Positions 32,883 through 41,727 are shown, numbered from the stretch's first letter. The stretch is 60,854 nucleotides of DNA from Nocardioides sp. IC4_145 (GCF_011250565.1 NZ_JAANMS010000026.1:1-60854); one strand, 5' to 3'. The notes: generated from the sequence alone by a model not told the origin. Numbers and translations: made by a program.

Positions 32883-34073
32883 TCATTGGCTCGGCGTGAA
32901 CCGGATCGGGAACGACAGCGCCCCGGTGTTGCCGGAGACCGGCAGCCACTGCCCCGGCCCGTCCGGGACCGCGTCGGGCATCCGGCGCGCCAGCAGCGGC
33001 AACGCGACGGCCATGTCGGTGCGCGCGACGTAGTGGCCCAGGCAGTGGTGGATGCCGGTGCCGAAGCCGTGGTGCGGCGGCCGCTCGGCGGTGATGTCGA
33101 ACGCCGGCTCGGGCACCGCCCGTGGGTCCGTGCCGGCGCTGTGGGAGAGCACCTGGACGATGCCGCCGGCCGGGACGTGCAGGCCGTCGAGGTCGACGTC
33201 CTCGACCGCCTCGCGGGTCACCCAGGTGACGGTCGGGTTCACCCGCATGACCTCCTCGACCGCGTTGCGGCCGAGCTCGGGCCGCTCGCCGAGCAGCCGC
33301 CACTGGTCGGGCTGCTGGAGCAGCGTCTGGACGGCCAGGCCGATCTGGTTGCGGGTGGTCTCCATGCCCGCGAAGGCCAGGAAGACGAGCGCCACGTCGA
33401 GCTCGCGGCGGCTCAGCCGTTCTGCGCCGTCGGCGCCCTGGCTGGCCTGCACGAGCGCGGTCACGAGGTCCTCGCGCGGGCGGGCGGCCCGGTCGGCGAC
33501 GACCTCCTCGAGGTAGCCGGTCAGCCCCTCGATCGCCGCCTCGATCCGCGGCACCTGGTTGCCGACGTCGATGGAGAACGACGCGCCCAGGTCGTCGGCC
33601 CAGTGCGCCACCTGCTCCCAGTGGGACTCGTCGAGCCCGAGCAGCCGGCAGATGATGCGGGCGGCGTACGGCTCGGCGAACTCGCTGATCAGCTCCACCT
33701 CGCCGCGCGGGGCGAACGCGTCGACGAGCTCCTCGGCCAGCTCCTGGAAGCCCGGCACCATCGCCTCGATCGAGCGCTTCTTGAACGCCGGCAGCATCAG
33801 CCGCCGGATCCGGGCATGGTCGTCGCCCTCGAGGCTCAGCAACGTCTCGCCCCACCAGTCGCTGAAGAGGCCGGAGTGGATGCCGTTCTGCTCCGGCCAC
33901 CGGGCATTGCCCTGGCGGAACCGCCGGTCGCGAAGCAGCGCCGACGCCTCGGCGTACCGAAGCACGGCCCAGCCCCACGTCGTCTCGACGTACCAGTCCT
34001 GCTCGCGGGCCGCGTGCACCTCCGCCGACGTGACGTCGAACGTCGGGTCGCCGAGGTCGAAGTGCCGCCTCAC
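32883..34073 (-). CDS. cytochrome P450
   Basis: This 396-aa P450 has the I-helix oxygen-binding motif AFAGMETTRNQ, an ERPELGRNAVEEVMR K-helix region (Glu-x-x-Arg) and the heme loop HHGFGTGIHHCLGHYVAR, with Cys344 as heme ligand. It is a soluble bacterial class I type and would need separate ferredoxin and reductase, which are not in the window. The GTG at 34073 overlaps the GNAT stop by 4 nt. It sits 55 nt upstream of the iron-box fusion gene on the same strand, so a shared pathway is possible but not shown. The substrate is unknown. Confidence 0.92.
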   Translation of the reverse strand: MRRHFDLGDPTFDVTSAEVHAAREQDWYVETTWGWAVLRYAEASALLRDRRFRQGNARWPEQNGIHSGLFSDWWGETLLSLEGDDHARIRRLMLPAFKKRSIEAMVPGFQELAEELVDAFAPRGEVELISEFAEPYAARIICRLLGLDESHWEQVAHWADDLGASFSIDVGNQVPRIEAAIEGLTGYLEEVVADRAARPREDLVTALVQASQGADGAERLSRRELDVALVFLAFAGMETTRNQIGLAVQTLLQQPDQWRLLGERPELGRNAVEEVMRVNPTVTWVTREAVEDVDLDGLHVPAGGIVQVLSHSAGTDPRAVPEPAFDITAERPPHHGFGTGIHHCLGHYVARTDMAVALPLLARRMPDAVPDGPGQWLPVSGNTGALSFPIRFTPSQ

Positions 34074-34555
34074 GGCCGCACCATGCGGATGTGGAGGCCC
34101 TCCTCGGCCTGCTCGAACGCGCCGTCGGGGTGGTAGCCGTGGTTCTCGTAGAACCGGATGGCGCGCTTGTTGGGCTCGAGGACCCACAGGTACGACGGCG
34201 CGCCCCCGATCGTCGCCTCGAACAGGAGGTGGCCCAGGCCGGTGCCCCACCAGTGCGCCCGCACGTAGAGCGCCAGCAGCGGGAGCCCCAGCTCGTCCGG
34301 CTCGCCCGCGCCGGCGAAGCCGACCAACCCCTCGGGCGCCTCGGCCACCAGCGTGCGGTCGTGGAGCGCGACCATCTCGCGCCACACCTCGATCCGCTCG
34401 GCGAGGTGCTCCTCCCGGTCGGCGCGGACCCTCTCCGGCACCAGGTGTGCGTAGGACTCGTCCCAGGAGTCCACGTGGAGCCGACCCAGCGCGTCGGCGT
34501 CGTCGAGGACGGCCGGGCGGATCGTCACGCCGTCGGAGTGGTCGGTGGAGCTCAT
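34070..34555 (-). CDS. GNAT family N-acetyltransferase
   Basis: This 161-aa protein has the GNAT fold: TIRPAVLDDADALGRLHVDSW at the start, the acetyl-CoA-binding segment VRAHWWGTGLGHLLFEA and the end AIRFYENHGYHPDG. It should transfer an acetyl group from acetyl-CoA to an amine. The ATG at 34555 follows a TACGAT box by 6 nt. It is coupled to the P450 gene by a 4-nt overlap. The acceptor is unknown. Confidence 0.9.
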   Translation of the reverse strand: MSSTDHSDGVTIRPAVLDDADALGRLHVDSWDESYAHLVPERVRADREEHLAERIEVWREMVALHDRTLVAEAPEGLVGFAGAGEPDELGLPLLALYVRAHWWGTGLGHLLFEATIGGAPSYLWVLEPNKRAIRFYENHGYHPDGAFEQAEEGLHIRMVRP

Positions 34556-34561
34556 CCGGCC

Positions 34562-34567
34562 ATCGTA
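34562..34567 (-). promoter_or_regulatory. -10 box (TACGAT) of GNAT-P450
   Basis: It lies 6 nt before the ATG at 34555, within the 72-nt divergent gap. Confidence 0.55.
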
Positions 34568-34614
34568 TGGAGCGTGCGTCCCACGACCACGACCGCCGGC
34601 CGTCGTGGTCGCTC

Positions 34615-34620
34615 TACGGT
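34615..34620 (+). promoter_or_regulatory. -10 box (TACGGT) of the metal-dependent hydrolase gene
   Basis: It lies 7 nt before the ATG at 34628. Confidence 0.55.
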
Positions 34621-34627
34621 GTGCGTC

Positions 34628-35266
34628 ATGCGGATCACCAAGCTCGGGCACGCCTGCGTCCGGATCGAGCACGAGGGCACGACCGTCGTCCTGGACCCCG
34701 GCGCCTTCACCGACCCGGACGCCGTGGACGGTGCCGACGCGGTGCTCGTCACCCACGAGCACCCCGACCACTACGTCGCCGACACCTTGCGCCGGGCCGA
34801 CGCGCCCGTGCACACGATCGAGGGCGTCGCCGCGCACGTCCGCTCCGACGCTCCGGACCTGGTCGAGCGGCTGCACGTCGTCGCGCCGGGGGAGTCGTTC
34901 ACGATCGGTTCGATCTCCGTGCGCGCCGTCGGTGAGCTGCACGCGGTGATCCACCCCGAGCTGCCGCGGATCACCAACTCCGGCTACCTGCTCGACCTCG
35001 GCGGCACGAAGGTCTTCCACCCCGGCGACGCGCTCACCGGCCCGGGCGAGCCGGTCGACCTGCTGCTCGTCCCCGTGTCCGCGCCGTGGCTCCGCGTCGC
35101 CGAGGCCATCGACTTCGCCCGGGAGGTCGGCGCCCCCCGCAACCTCGCCATCCACGACCGGGTCTACTCCGAGGCCGGCCTCGGCATCGTGGACGGCCAC
35201 CTCCAGCGCTTCCTCGAGCCCGCCGGCCAGACCTACACCCGCCTCCCCGACGGCCACGACCTCTGA
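34628..35266 (+). CDS. metallo-beta-lactamase fold hydrolase (UlaG-like)
   Basis: This 212-aa protein has the zinc motif VTHEHPDHY (HxHxDH), preceded by LGHACVRIE and followed by ELHAVIHPE, VFHPGDAL and AIHDRVYSEAG. It is the short UlaG/YtnP-like branch of metal-dependent hydrolases. The substrate is not readable. It is leaderless from the ATG at 34628. Confidence 0.88.
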   Translation: MRITKLGHACVRIEHEGTTVVLDPGAFTDPDAVDGADAVLVTHEHPDHYVADTLRRADAPVHTIEGVAAHVRSDAPDLVERLHVVAPGESFTIGSISVRAVGELHAVIHPELPRITNSGYLLDLGGTKVFHPGDALTGPGEPVDLLLVPVSAPWLRVAEAIDFAREVGAPRNLAIHDRVYSEAGLGIVDGHLQRFLEPAGQTYTRLPDGHDL

Positions 35267-35288
35267 GCCTCCCGCGCCGTTCTCGGCC

Positions 35289-35424
35289 GGTTGAGGAGGG
35301 CCGCCAGCCCGTCTCGAAACCCGCCGAGAAACTCCTCAGATCAGTGTCCGCATGCTCAGCTTCCACATGCGGACGTAGACCGGCAGGCTTCGAGACGCGC
35401 GCCAGCGCGCGCTCCTCGACCAGC
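35289..35424. repeat. REPIN-like element: two inverted REP units around a hairpin
   Basis: Unit 1 (35289-35322) begins GGTTGAGGAG and ends GTCTCGAAACC. Unit 2 (35386-35424) is the same type in reverse, beginning GGCTTCGAGACGCGC and ending GCTCCTCGACCAGCC. Between them GTCCGCATG (35346-35354) pairs with CATGCGGAC (35366-35374). A palindrome CTGGTCGACCAG follows at 35449-35460. The element fills most of the 206-nt gap between two convergent genes, which holds no gene. Confidence 0.7.
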
Positions 35425-35472
35425 CGGACACGCCAGCACGTCCTCTCGCTGGTCGACCAGTGGACGGGACGG

Positions 35473-36759
35473 TCAGTCGGCGAGGGCGTCGCGGACAGGG
35501 ACGAACTTGGCCTGCGACTCGGCGAGCTCGGACTCGGGGTCGGAGTCGGCGACGACGCCGCAGCCGGCGAAGAGACGGACGGTGTCGCCGTCGTGGAAGC
35601 CGGAGCGCAGGGCGATGCCCCACTCGCCGTCGCCGGAGGCGTCCATCCAGCCGACGGGGCCGGCGTACCGTCCGCGGTCCATGCCCTCGATCTGCGCGAT
35701 GAGCGCGGTCGCCTCGGGCGTCGGGGTGCCGCCGACGGCGGCGGAGGGGTGGAGCGCCTCGGCGAGCTGCAGCGAGGAGACGGTGGCGGCGTCGTGCACC
35801 ACGCCGTTGACGTCGGTGGCCAGGTGCATGACGTTCGGCAGGTGCAGCACGAACGGCGCCTCGGGGACGTTCATCGACGAGCAGTGCGGCTCGAGCGCGT
35901 CGGCGACCGAGCGGACGGCGTACTCGTGCTCCTCGAGGTCCTTCGACGACCGCGCCAGCGTCGCAGCGAGCGCGAGGTCGCGCTCGTCGTCACCGGTACG
36001 CCGGATGGTGCCGGCCAGCACCCGGGAGGTGACCAGGCCGCGCTCGCGGCGCACCAGCATCTCGGGCGTCGCGCCGAACATCCCGTCGACGTGGAAGGTC
36101 CAGCACATCGGGTAGCCGCTCGCGAGCCGCCGCAGCGGCCAGCGCACGTCCAGCGGCTCGACGGCGGTCGCGACCAGGTCTCGGGCGAGCACGACCTTCT
36201 CCAGCTCCCCGCCGGCGATCCGCGAGACCGCGTCGGCGACGACGCTCATCCAGCGCTCGCCGTCGAGCGCGCCGTCGGCGAAGGTGAGCCCGACGGGCGG
36301 AGGGGGTACGTCGCGGACGCGGACGTCCGCGTCGACCTCCGGTCCGTCGGCCGGCGAGACGGTGGTGACCCAGGTCCGGTCGCCGCGGCGACCGACGACG
36401 ACCGACGGCACGACGAGCACCGAGTCCCCGGGCTCGTCGGCGAAGGCGAACGTCCCGAACGACACCAGCCCGGTGCCGGGCTCCTGGACCTCGTCGACCA
36501 CGTCGGTGCGCGCGACGGTCTCGCTCCACCACTTGGCGGCGTCGGCGAACCGGGTGGGTCCCTGCGTCCGCAGCTCGGCTGCCACGCCCCAGCCGACGAG
36601 CCCCTCGCCGCGGCGCAGCCAGGTGACCGGCGCGTCCGTGGGGAGGAGGTCGAGCAGCGAGCTGCCCGGCGAGGAGGGGGAGTCCGGCTCGATCGCCGTG
36701 GTCCGCGCGACCAGCCGGCCTGCGGACACCTGCTCGTCCGGAGCCGTACGGGTGGTCAC
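35473..36759 (-). CDS. menF: isochorismate synthase (menaquinone pathway)
   Basis: This 428-aa chorismate-binding enzyme converts chorismate to isochorismate, the substrate of MenD. Typical segments are GGELEKVVLARDLVATA (catalytic lysine region), GATPEMLVRRERGLVTSRVLAGTIRRT, HPSAAVGGTP and ALRSGFHDGDTVRLFAGCGVVADSDPESELAES. An entC-type siderophore role is possible for this family, but the five other men genes in the window favour MenF. The GTG at 36759 follows a TAGGCT box by 6 nt. Confidence 0.9.
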   Translation of the reverse strand: MTTRTAPDEQVSAGRLVARTTAIEPDSPSSPGSSLLDLLPTDAPVTWLRRGEGLVGWGVAAELRTQGPTRFADAAKWWSETVARTDVVDEVQEPGTGLVSFGTFAFADEPGDSVLVVPSVVVGRRGDRTWVTTVSPADGPEVDADVRVRDVPPPPVGLTFADGALDGERWMSVVADAVSRIAGGELEKVVLARDLVATAVEPLDVRWPLRRLASGYPMCWTFHVDGMFGATPEMLVRRERGLVTSRVLAGTIRRTGDDERDLALAATLARSSKDLEEHEYAVRSVADALEPHCSSMNVPEAPFVLHLPNVMHLATDVNGVVHDAATVSSLQLAEALHPSAAVGGTPTPEATALIAQIEGMDRGRYAGPVGWMDASGDGEWGIALRSGFHDGDTVRLFAGCGVVADSDPESELAESQAKFVPVRDALAD

Positions 36760-36765
36760 CCGCCG

Positions 36766-36771
36766 AGCCTA
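36766..36771 (-). promoter_or_regulatory. -10 box (TAGGCT) of menF
   Basis: It lies 6 nt before the GTG at 36759, a leaderless arrangement. Confidence 0.55.
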
Positions 36772-36898
36772 CCCGCGGGTCCGGCCCCGGACGCCGCCCA
36801 GGCGGACCCGCTCAGGAACGCCTCAGGGCGGCCGGTTAGCGTCCCGGGGGCGCCCGCGAACGGTGCCCGCCCCGCAGCCAGCACCCAGGAGAACCGTC

Positions 36899-37537
36899 GT
36901 GAGCAGCCCCGCCACCCCGTCCGCCAAGACCTCCGTCCTCGGCCTCGTCGCCGGCGTGGTCGTGCTCGCGCTGCTGGTGGTCTTCGCCGTCCTGCTCCCC
37001 AAGGCGGTCGACGGCAGCGCCGGCGCCGAGGAGCCGATCGGCCTGCCCGACACGCTGCCGGGCGGCTACACGGCCTCGGACCTCGAGGAGGCGTTCGCCG
37101 AGCAGTACGACGCCGAGCAGGCCGGCGTCGTCGCCGACCGCGAGTCCGCGTCCCGCGAGCACACCGACGAGGTGCTGGCCGACGTCTACGACTACGCCGC
37201 CGAGACCCGCGTCTACGCCAGCGAGGACCTGTCGACGGCCGTCTCCGTGCAGGCCTTCCGCGCCGCCGGCGGCGCGTTCGCCCCGGAGCGGATCAGCGAG
37301 GACGACGCGGCCGCCTCCGGCGGGGCCAGCCAGGAGCTGGTCCGCGAGGGCGACGCGGTGTGCATCGTGCAGCGCGCGGCCGTCGACCCGGCCGCCGGCG
37401 CCCCGCAGGGCGACACCCCGTCGTACGTCTCCTGCCAGCGCAGCGAGGACGACCTGACCGTCCAGGCGGCGGCCGGCGCGATGACGCCCGAGGACCTCGT
37501 CGCCCTCGTCGACGCGGCTTGGGACGCGGTCGCCTGA
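36899..37537 (+). CDS. membrane-anchored exported protein, function unknown
   Basis: This 212-aa protein has one N-terminal membrane segment (SVLGLVAGVVVLALLVVFAVLLP). The rest is an acidic outer domain rich in Ala, Glu and Asp (PDTLPGGYTASDLEEAFAEQYDAE) with two cysteines (DAVCIVQRAAVD and SYVSCQRSEDD) that may form a disulfide. The GTG start has a clear AGGAG ribosome site, unlike the leaderless genes nearby. I do not recognise a family. It sits between divergent menF and menG. Confidence 0.75.
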   Translation: MSSPATPSAKTSVLGLVAGVVVLALLVVFAVLLPKAVDGSAGAEEPIGLPDTLPGGYTASDLEEAFAEQYDAEQAGVVADRESASREHTDEVLADVYDYAAETRVYASEDLSTAVSVQAFRAAGGAFAPERISEDDAAASGGASQELVREGDAVCIVQRAAVDPAAGAPQGDTPSYVSCQRSEDDLTVQAAAGAMTPEDLVALVDAAWDAVA

Positions 37538-37569
37538 GCCGCGGGTACGCCGCCGGCACAGCGGCGCCG

Positions 37570-37575
37570 TAGGGT
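37570..37575 (+). promoter_or_regulatory. -10 box (TAGGGT) of menG
   Basis: It lies 6 nt before the GTG at 37582. Confidence 0.5.
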
Positions 37576-37581
37576 TCCGTC

Positions 37582-38271
37582 GTGGCCCGTGCAGAGCTCG
37601 ACAAGCAGCCGACCGACGTCCGTCGGATGTTCGACGCGGTGGCGCGTCGCTACGACCTGACCAACGACGTCCTCTCGCTAGGGCAGGACCGCCGCTGGCG
37701 GCACGAGGTCATCGAGGCGGTCGGCGCCGGCTGGGGCGACCTGGTGCTCGACCTGGCGGCCGGCACCGGCACCTCCAGCCAGCCGTTCGCCGACCGCGGC
37801 GCCACCGTCGTGCCGTGCGACTTCTCCCTCGGCATGCTCCGCGTCGGCAAGAAGGCGCGGCCGGCCCTGCCGTTCACCGCCGGTGACGGGACCCGGTTGC
37901 CCTTCGCCGACGACACCTTCGACGCGGTCACGATCTCCTTCGGTCTGCGCAACATCGTCGACCCGCTGGCGGGCCTGCGCGAGATGCGGCGCGTGACCAA
38001 GCCCGGCGGGCGCCTGGTGGTCTGCGAGTTCAGCCACCCCACCCACGCCGGCTTCCGCACCGTCTACCTCGAGTACCTCATGAAGGCGCTCCCGGCGATC
38101 GCCCGCGCGGTGTCCTCCTCGCCGGACGCCTACGTCTACCTCGCCGAGTCGATCCGCGCCTGGCCCGACCAGCGCGGCCTCGCCGACCTCGTCGCCGAGG
38201 CCGGCTGGCAGCGCCCGGAGTGGCGCGACCTCTCCGCCGGCATCGTCGCGCTCCACCGCGCCACCAAGTAG
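37582..38271 (+). CDS. menG: demethylmenaquinone methyltransferase
   Basis: This 229-aa SAM-dependent methyltransferase is of the UbiE/MenG family. It has [24 protein letters not shown] at the start, motif [13 protein letters not shown], the family signature [18 protein letters not shown] and [13 protein letters not shown]. It makes menaquinone from demethylmenaquinone. With menA, C, D, E and F it completes most of the pathway. Confidence 0.94.
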   Translation: MARAELDKQPTDVRRMFDAVARRYDLTNDVLSLGQDRRWRHEVIEAVGAGWGDLVLDLAAGTGTSSQPFADRGATVVPCDFSLGMLRVGKKARPALPFTAGDGTRLPFADDTFDAVTISFGLRNIVDPLAGLREMRRVTKPGGRLVVCEFSHPTHAGFRTVYLEYLMKALPAIARAVSSSPDAYVYLAESIRAWPDQRGLADLVAEAGWQRPEWRDLSAGIVALHRATK

Positions 38272-38314
38272 CCGCCCCGGCCACCTGCGGCCCGCCTCGG
38301 GGCCGCCCCGTCGC

Positions 38315-38334
38315 GGCGTGGTGTCCACCACGCC
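38315..38334 (+). terminator. possible terminator hairpin after menG
   Basis: GGCGTGGTG (38315-38323) pairs with CACCACGCC (38326-38334), 44 nt after the menG stop, with a tight loop. No T-run follows. Apart from this hairpin and the Rex operator/promoter I see nothing clear in 38272-38560. Confidence 0.4.
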
Positions 38335-38487
38335 GGGCGTGCACGCGCGCGTTCCCGCAGGTCAGGGCGCGGATGCATATCGGCAACGTCGGCATGCCGT
38401 AAATGCCCAGGTCAGGCCGCGTGTCACCAGTTCCTACCCCCGGCGTGCGCCATCCCGGGACGAGTGGCACTATGTGTCTCGCACCAC

Positions 38488-38516
38488 TTAGTGATTCTGT
38501 TCACAAGGTCACATGT
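38488..38516 (+). promoter_or_regulatory. Rex operator and overlapping promoter of the nuo operon
   Basis: TAGTGATTCTGTTCACAA (38489-38506) matches 12 of 14 fixed positions of the Rex operator TTGTGAA-N4-TTCACAA. It overlaps a possible -35 (TTAGTG, 38488-38493) spaced 17 nt from a weak -10 (ACATGT, 38511-38516). The layout mirrors the rex promoter, and nuo is a known Rex target in Streptomyces. Confidence 0.78.
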
Positions 38517-38560
38517 GGGGCGGAGAAGCGACGCCGTCGACGTTCCGAAGAGGAGTGCCC

Positions 38561-38920
38561 GTGGAGCTGTACACACCGGTGCTGGCCCTCGTCGTGCTGG
38601 CCGGGCTGTTCGCGGTCGGGTCGGTCGCGATGAGCGCCCTGGTCGGGCCGAAGCGCTACAACCGCGCGCGGCTCGACAGCTACGAGTGCGGCATCGAGCC
38701 CACCCCGCAGCCGATCGGCGGCGGGCGGTTCCCGGTGAAGTACTACACGGTCGCGATGACCTTCATCATCTTCGACGTCGAGATCATGTTCCTGGTCCCG
38801 TGGGCGGTCTACTTCGACCAGCTGCACTGGTTCGGGCTGGTCGCGGTCGTCCTCTTCCTCTTCAACATCACCATCGCCTACGCCTACGAGTGGCGCCGCG
38901 GTGGACTCGACTGGGACTGA
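38561..38920 (+). CDS. nuoA: NADH-quinone oxidoreductase subunit A
   Basis: This 119-aa protein has three membrane helices and the NuoA signatures YECGIEP and [25 protein letters not shown]. It belongs to the membrane arm of complex I near the quinone site. The GTG at 38561 is preceded by an AGAGGAG ribosome site. An upstream in-frame ATG at 38513 would add residues unlike the family. Confidence 0.95.
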   Translation: MELYTPVLALVVLAGLFAVGSVAMSALVGPKRYNRARLDSYECGIEPTPQPIGGGRFPVKYYTVAMTFIIFDVEIMFLVPWAVYFDQLHWFGLVAVVLFLFNITIAYAYEWRRGGLDWD

Positions 38921-38935
38921 CCGAGGGGCTGCACG

Positions 38936-39490
38936 ATGGGAATCGAAGAGAAGCTGCCGAGCGGCGTCCTGCTGACCACGGTCGAGGGCGTGGCCGGCTA
39001 CATGCGCAAGGCGTCGTTCTGGCCGGCGACGTTCGGCCTGGCCTGCTGCGCCATCGAGATGATGACCAGCGGCGGCCCGAAGTACGACCTGGCGCGGTTC
39101 GGCATGGAGGTCTTCCGGGCCAGCCCCCGCCAGGCCGACCTGATGATCGTGGCCGGCCGGGTGAGCCAGAAGATGGCCCCGGTCCTGCGCCAGATCTACG
39201 ACCAGATGCCCGAGCCCAAGTGGGTGCTGGCGATGGGCGTGTGCGCCTCGAGCGGCGGCATGTTCAACAACTACGCGATCGTCCAGGGCGTCGACCACGT
39301 CGTGCCGGTCGACATGTACCTCCCCGGCTGCCCGCCGCGCCCGGAGATGCTCATCGACGCGATCCTCAAGCTCCACGACCAGGTGCAGCAGACCAAGCTC
39401 GGCCCCCACCGCGCCGCCGAGGTCGAGGAGCGGGAGAACGCCGCGCTGCGGGCCCTGCCCACCTCCGAGATGAAGGGGCTGCTGCGATGA
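38936..39490 (+). CDS. nuoB: NADH-quinone oxidoreductase subunit B
   Basis: This 184-aa subunit carries iron-sulfur cluster N2, ligated by the paired cysteines in [11 protein letters not shown] plus those in MGVCASSGG and [10 protein letters not shown]. It passes electrons to menaquinone. Confidence 0.96.
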   Translation: MGIEEKLPSGVLLTTVEGVAGYMRKASFWPATFGLACCAIEMMTSGGPKYDLARFGMEVFRASPRQADLMIVAGRVSQKMAPVLRQIYDQMPEPKWVLAMGVCASSGGMFNNYAIVQGVDHVVPVDMYLPGCPPRPEMLIDAILKLHDQVQQTKLGPHRAAEVEERENAALRALPTSEMKGLLR

Positions 39491-40227
39491 GCGGCGACGA
39501 GCCCGGCAAGGCGCCCGACCAGCGCGCGCTCGACGAGTCCCCGGAGAACGCGCCCGCCACGCTCGACCCCGAGGTGCGCGCCGTCGGCGCCCGCCACGGC
39601 ATGTTCGGGACCAAGGGCTCCGGCGACACGAGCGGGTACGGCGGTCTGGTGCAGCCGGTGGTGTACCCCGGCCTCGCGCGACGCCCGCTCGACGGCTGGC
39701 ACGAGGAGGTCGCGTCGGCGCTCGACGCGGCCCTCGCCGCAGCCGGCGTGTCCGACGCGGTCGAGGGGATCGTCGTCCACCGCGGCGAGATCACCTTCCA
39801 CGTCCGCCGCGACGGTCTGCCCGCGGTCGCCCGGGCCCTGCGCGACGACCCGTCGCTGCGCTTCGAGGTGCTCAGCGGCGTCAGCGGCGTGCACTACCCC
39901 GACGACAAGGACCGTGAGCTGCACGCGGTCTACCACCTGCTGTCGATGACGTGGAACCGCCGGGTCCGCGTCGAGGTGGCCGTGCCCGACGCCGACCCGC
40001 ACCTGCCGTCGGTCGTGGCGACGTACCCCACCGCCGACTGGCACGAGCGCGAGACCTACGACATGTTCGGCCTGGTCTTCGACGGCCACCCCGCGCTCAC
40101 GCGCATCCTCATGCCCGACGACTGGCCGGGCCGCCCCCAGCGCAAGGACTACCCGCTGGGCGGCATCCCCGTGGAGTACAAGGGCGGCACCGTCCCGCCG
40201 CCCGACCAGCGACGGAGCTACAACTGA
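39487..40227 (+). CDS. nuoC: NADH-quinone oxidoreductase subunit C
   Basis: This 246-aa subunit has the 30-kDa family signature [29 protein letters not shown] near the C-terminus and a charged N-terminal extension of about 60 residues. It overlaps nuoB by 4 nt. An 88-nt gap holding a hairpin repeat separates it from nuoD. Confidence 0.95.
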   Translation: MSGDEPGKAPDQRALDESPENAPATLDPEVRAVGARHGMFGTKGSGDTSGYGGLVQPVVYPGLARRPLDGWHEEVASALDAALAAAGVSDAVEGIVVHRGEITFHVRRDGLPAVARALRDDPSLRFEVLSGVSGVHYPDDKDRELHAVYHLLSMTWNRRVRVEVAVPDADPHLPSVVATYPTADWHERETYDMFGLVFDGHPALTRILMPDDWPGRPQRKDYPLGGIPVEYKGGTVPPPDQRRSYN

Positions 40228-40230
40228 TGT

Positions 40231-40302
40231 CACCCCACGACGTTCTCGACCTCCCCCGCTTCGCTCCTCCGGCCGACAGCGCCGCGGGGACCCCGACGTC
40301 TC
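40231..40302 (+). repeat. nuo intergenic hairpin repeat, copy 1
   Basis: It begins CACCCCACGACGTTCT 3 nt after the nuoC stop, contains CCGCTTCGCTCC and ends CCGCGGGGACCCCGA. It is clearly related to copy 2 after nuoD, with small indels and substitutions. The arms can pair imperfectly. Confidence 0.75.
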
Positions 40303-40315
40303 GGAGTGATCAGGC

Positions 40316-41656
40316 ATGACCGCTGACCAGGACATCTACGCGAGCTCGACCGAGACCACCGAGGGCCGGGTCTTCACCGTCTCCGGCCAGGACTGGGACC
40401 AGATCGCCGAGGGCCTCGCCGAGGACGACAGCGACCGGATCGTCGTCAACATGGGCCCCCAGCACCCGTCGACCCACGGCGTGCTGCGGCTGATCCTCGA
40501 GCTCGAGGGCGAGACGGTGACCGAGGCCCGCTGCGGCATCGGCTACCTCCACACCGGCATCGAGAAGAACATGGAGTTCCGCTCCTGGGTCCAGGGCGTC
40601 ACGTTCTGCACCCGGATGGACTACCTCTCCCCGTTCTTCAACGAGGCGACGTACTCCCTGGGCGTCGAGCGGCTGCTCGACATCGAGGACCAGATCCCGG
40701 AGAAGGCCGACGTCATGCGGGTGCTCCTCATGGAGCTCAACCGCATCTCCTCCCACCTGGTCGCGATCGCGACCGGCGGCATGGAGATCGGCGCGCTGAC
40801 CGTGATGACGGTCGGGTTCCGCGAGCGCGAGCTGGTGCTGGACCTCTTCGAGCTGATCACCGGCCTGCGGATGAACCACGCGTTCATCCGGCCCGGCGGC
40901 GTCGCCCAGGACCTCCCGCCCGGTGCGCTGGACGAGATCCGCGCGTCCGTGGCGCTCATGCGCAAGCGCCTGCCGGAGTACGCCGCGCTGTGCAACGCGA
41001 ACCCGATCTTCAAGGCCCGGCTGGAGAACGTCGGCACCCTCGACCTCGAGGGCTGCGTCGCGCTCGGCCTGACCGGCCCGGTGCTGCGCAGCACCGGCTA
41101 CCCCTGGGACCTGCGCAAGTCTGAGCCGTACTGCGGCTACGAGACCTACGACTTCGACGTGCAGACCTGGGACACCGCCGACTCCTACGGCCGCTTCCGG
41201 ATCCGCCTCAACGAGATGTGGGAGTCGCTGAAGATCGTCGAGCAGGCCGCCGACCGCCTCGCCGGGCTCGAGGGCGCGCCGGTGATGATCGAGGACAAGA
41301 AGATCGGCTGGCCCAGCCAGCTGTCCATCGGCAGCGACGGCATGGGCAACTCCCTCGACCACATCCGCCACATCATGGGCGAGTCGATGGAGGCGCTGAT
41401 CCACCACTTCAAGCTGGTCACCGAGGGCTTCCGCGTCCCCGCCGGCCAGGCCTACGTCCCGGTCGAGTCGCCCCGCGGCGAGCTCGGCGCCCACGTCGTC
41501 TCCGACGGGGGCACGCGCCCGTTCCGCGCGCACTTCCGCGACCCGTCGTTCACGAACCTGCAGGCGACCAGCGTGATGAGCGAGGGCGGGATGATCTCCG
41601 ACGTCATCGTCGCGATCGCCTCCATCGACCCCGTCATGGGAGGCGTCGACCGATGA
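40316..41656 (+). CDS. nuoD: NADH-quinone oxidoreductase subunit D
   Basis: This 446-aa 49-kDa-type subunit has [36 protein letters not shown] and [16 protein letters not shown]. It forms the quinone pocket with NuoB. It is flanked on both sides by copies of the same hairpin repeat, the only such breaks in the otherwise overlapping operon. Confidence 0.96.
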   Translation: MTADQDIYASSTETTEGRVFTVSGQDWDQIAEGLAEDDSDRIVVNMGPQHPSTHGVLRLILELEGETVTEARCGIGYLHTGIEKNMEFRSWVQGVTFCTRMDYLSPFFNEATYSLGVERLLDIEDQIPEKADVMRVLLMELNRISSHLVAIATGGMEIGALTVMTVGFRERELVLDLFELITGLRMNHAFIRPGGVAQDLPPGALDEIRASVALMRKRLPEYAALCNANPIFKARLENVGTLDLEGCVALGLTGPVLRSTGYPWDLRKSEPYCGYETYDFDVQTWDTADSYGRFRIRLNEMWESLKIVEQAADRLAGLEGAPVMIEDKKIGWPSQLSIGSDGMGNSLDHIRHIMGESMEALIHHFKLVTEGFRVPAGQAYVPVESPRGELGAHVVSDGGTRPFRAHFRDPSFTNLQATSVMSEGGMISDVIVAIASIDPVMGGVDR

Positions 41657-41660
41657 TCTT

Positions 41661-41727
41661 CACCCCACGAAGTTCTTCGCTCCTCCGCTTCGCTCCCCCG
41701 CGAACAACTCCGCGGGGGCCCCGAAAG
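41661..41727 (+). repeat. nuo intergenic hairpin repeat, copy 2
   Basis: It begins CACCCCACGAAGTTCTTCGC 4 nt after the nuoD stop. CCCCCGCG (41695-41702) pairs with CGCGGGGG (41711-41718). The outer arms CCCCACGAAGTT and AACTCCGCGGGG can pair instead, giving a longer stem. TTCGCTCC occurs twice inside. Confidence 0.8.
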
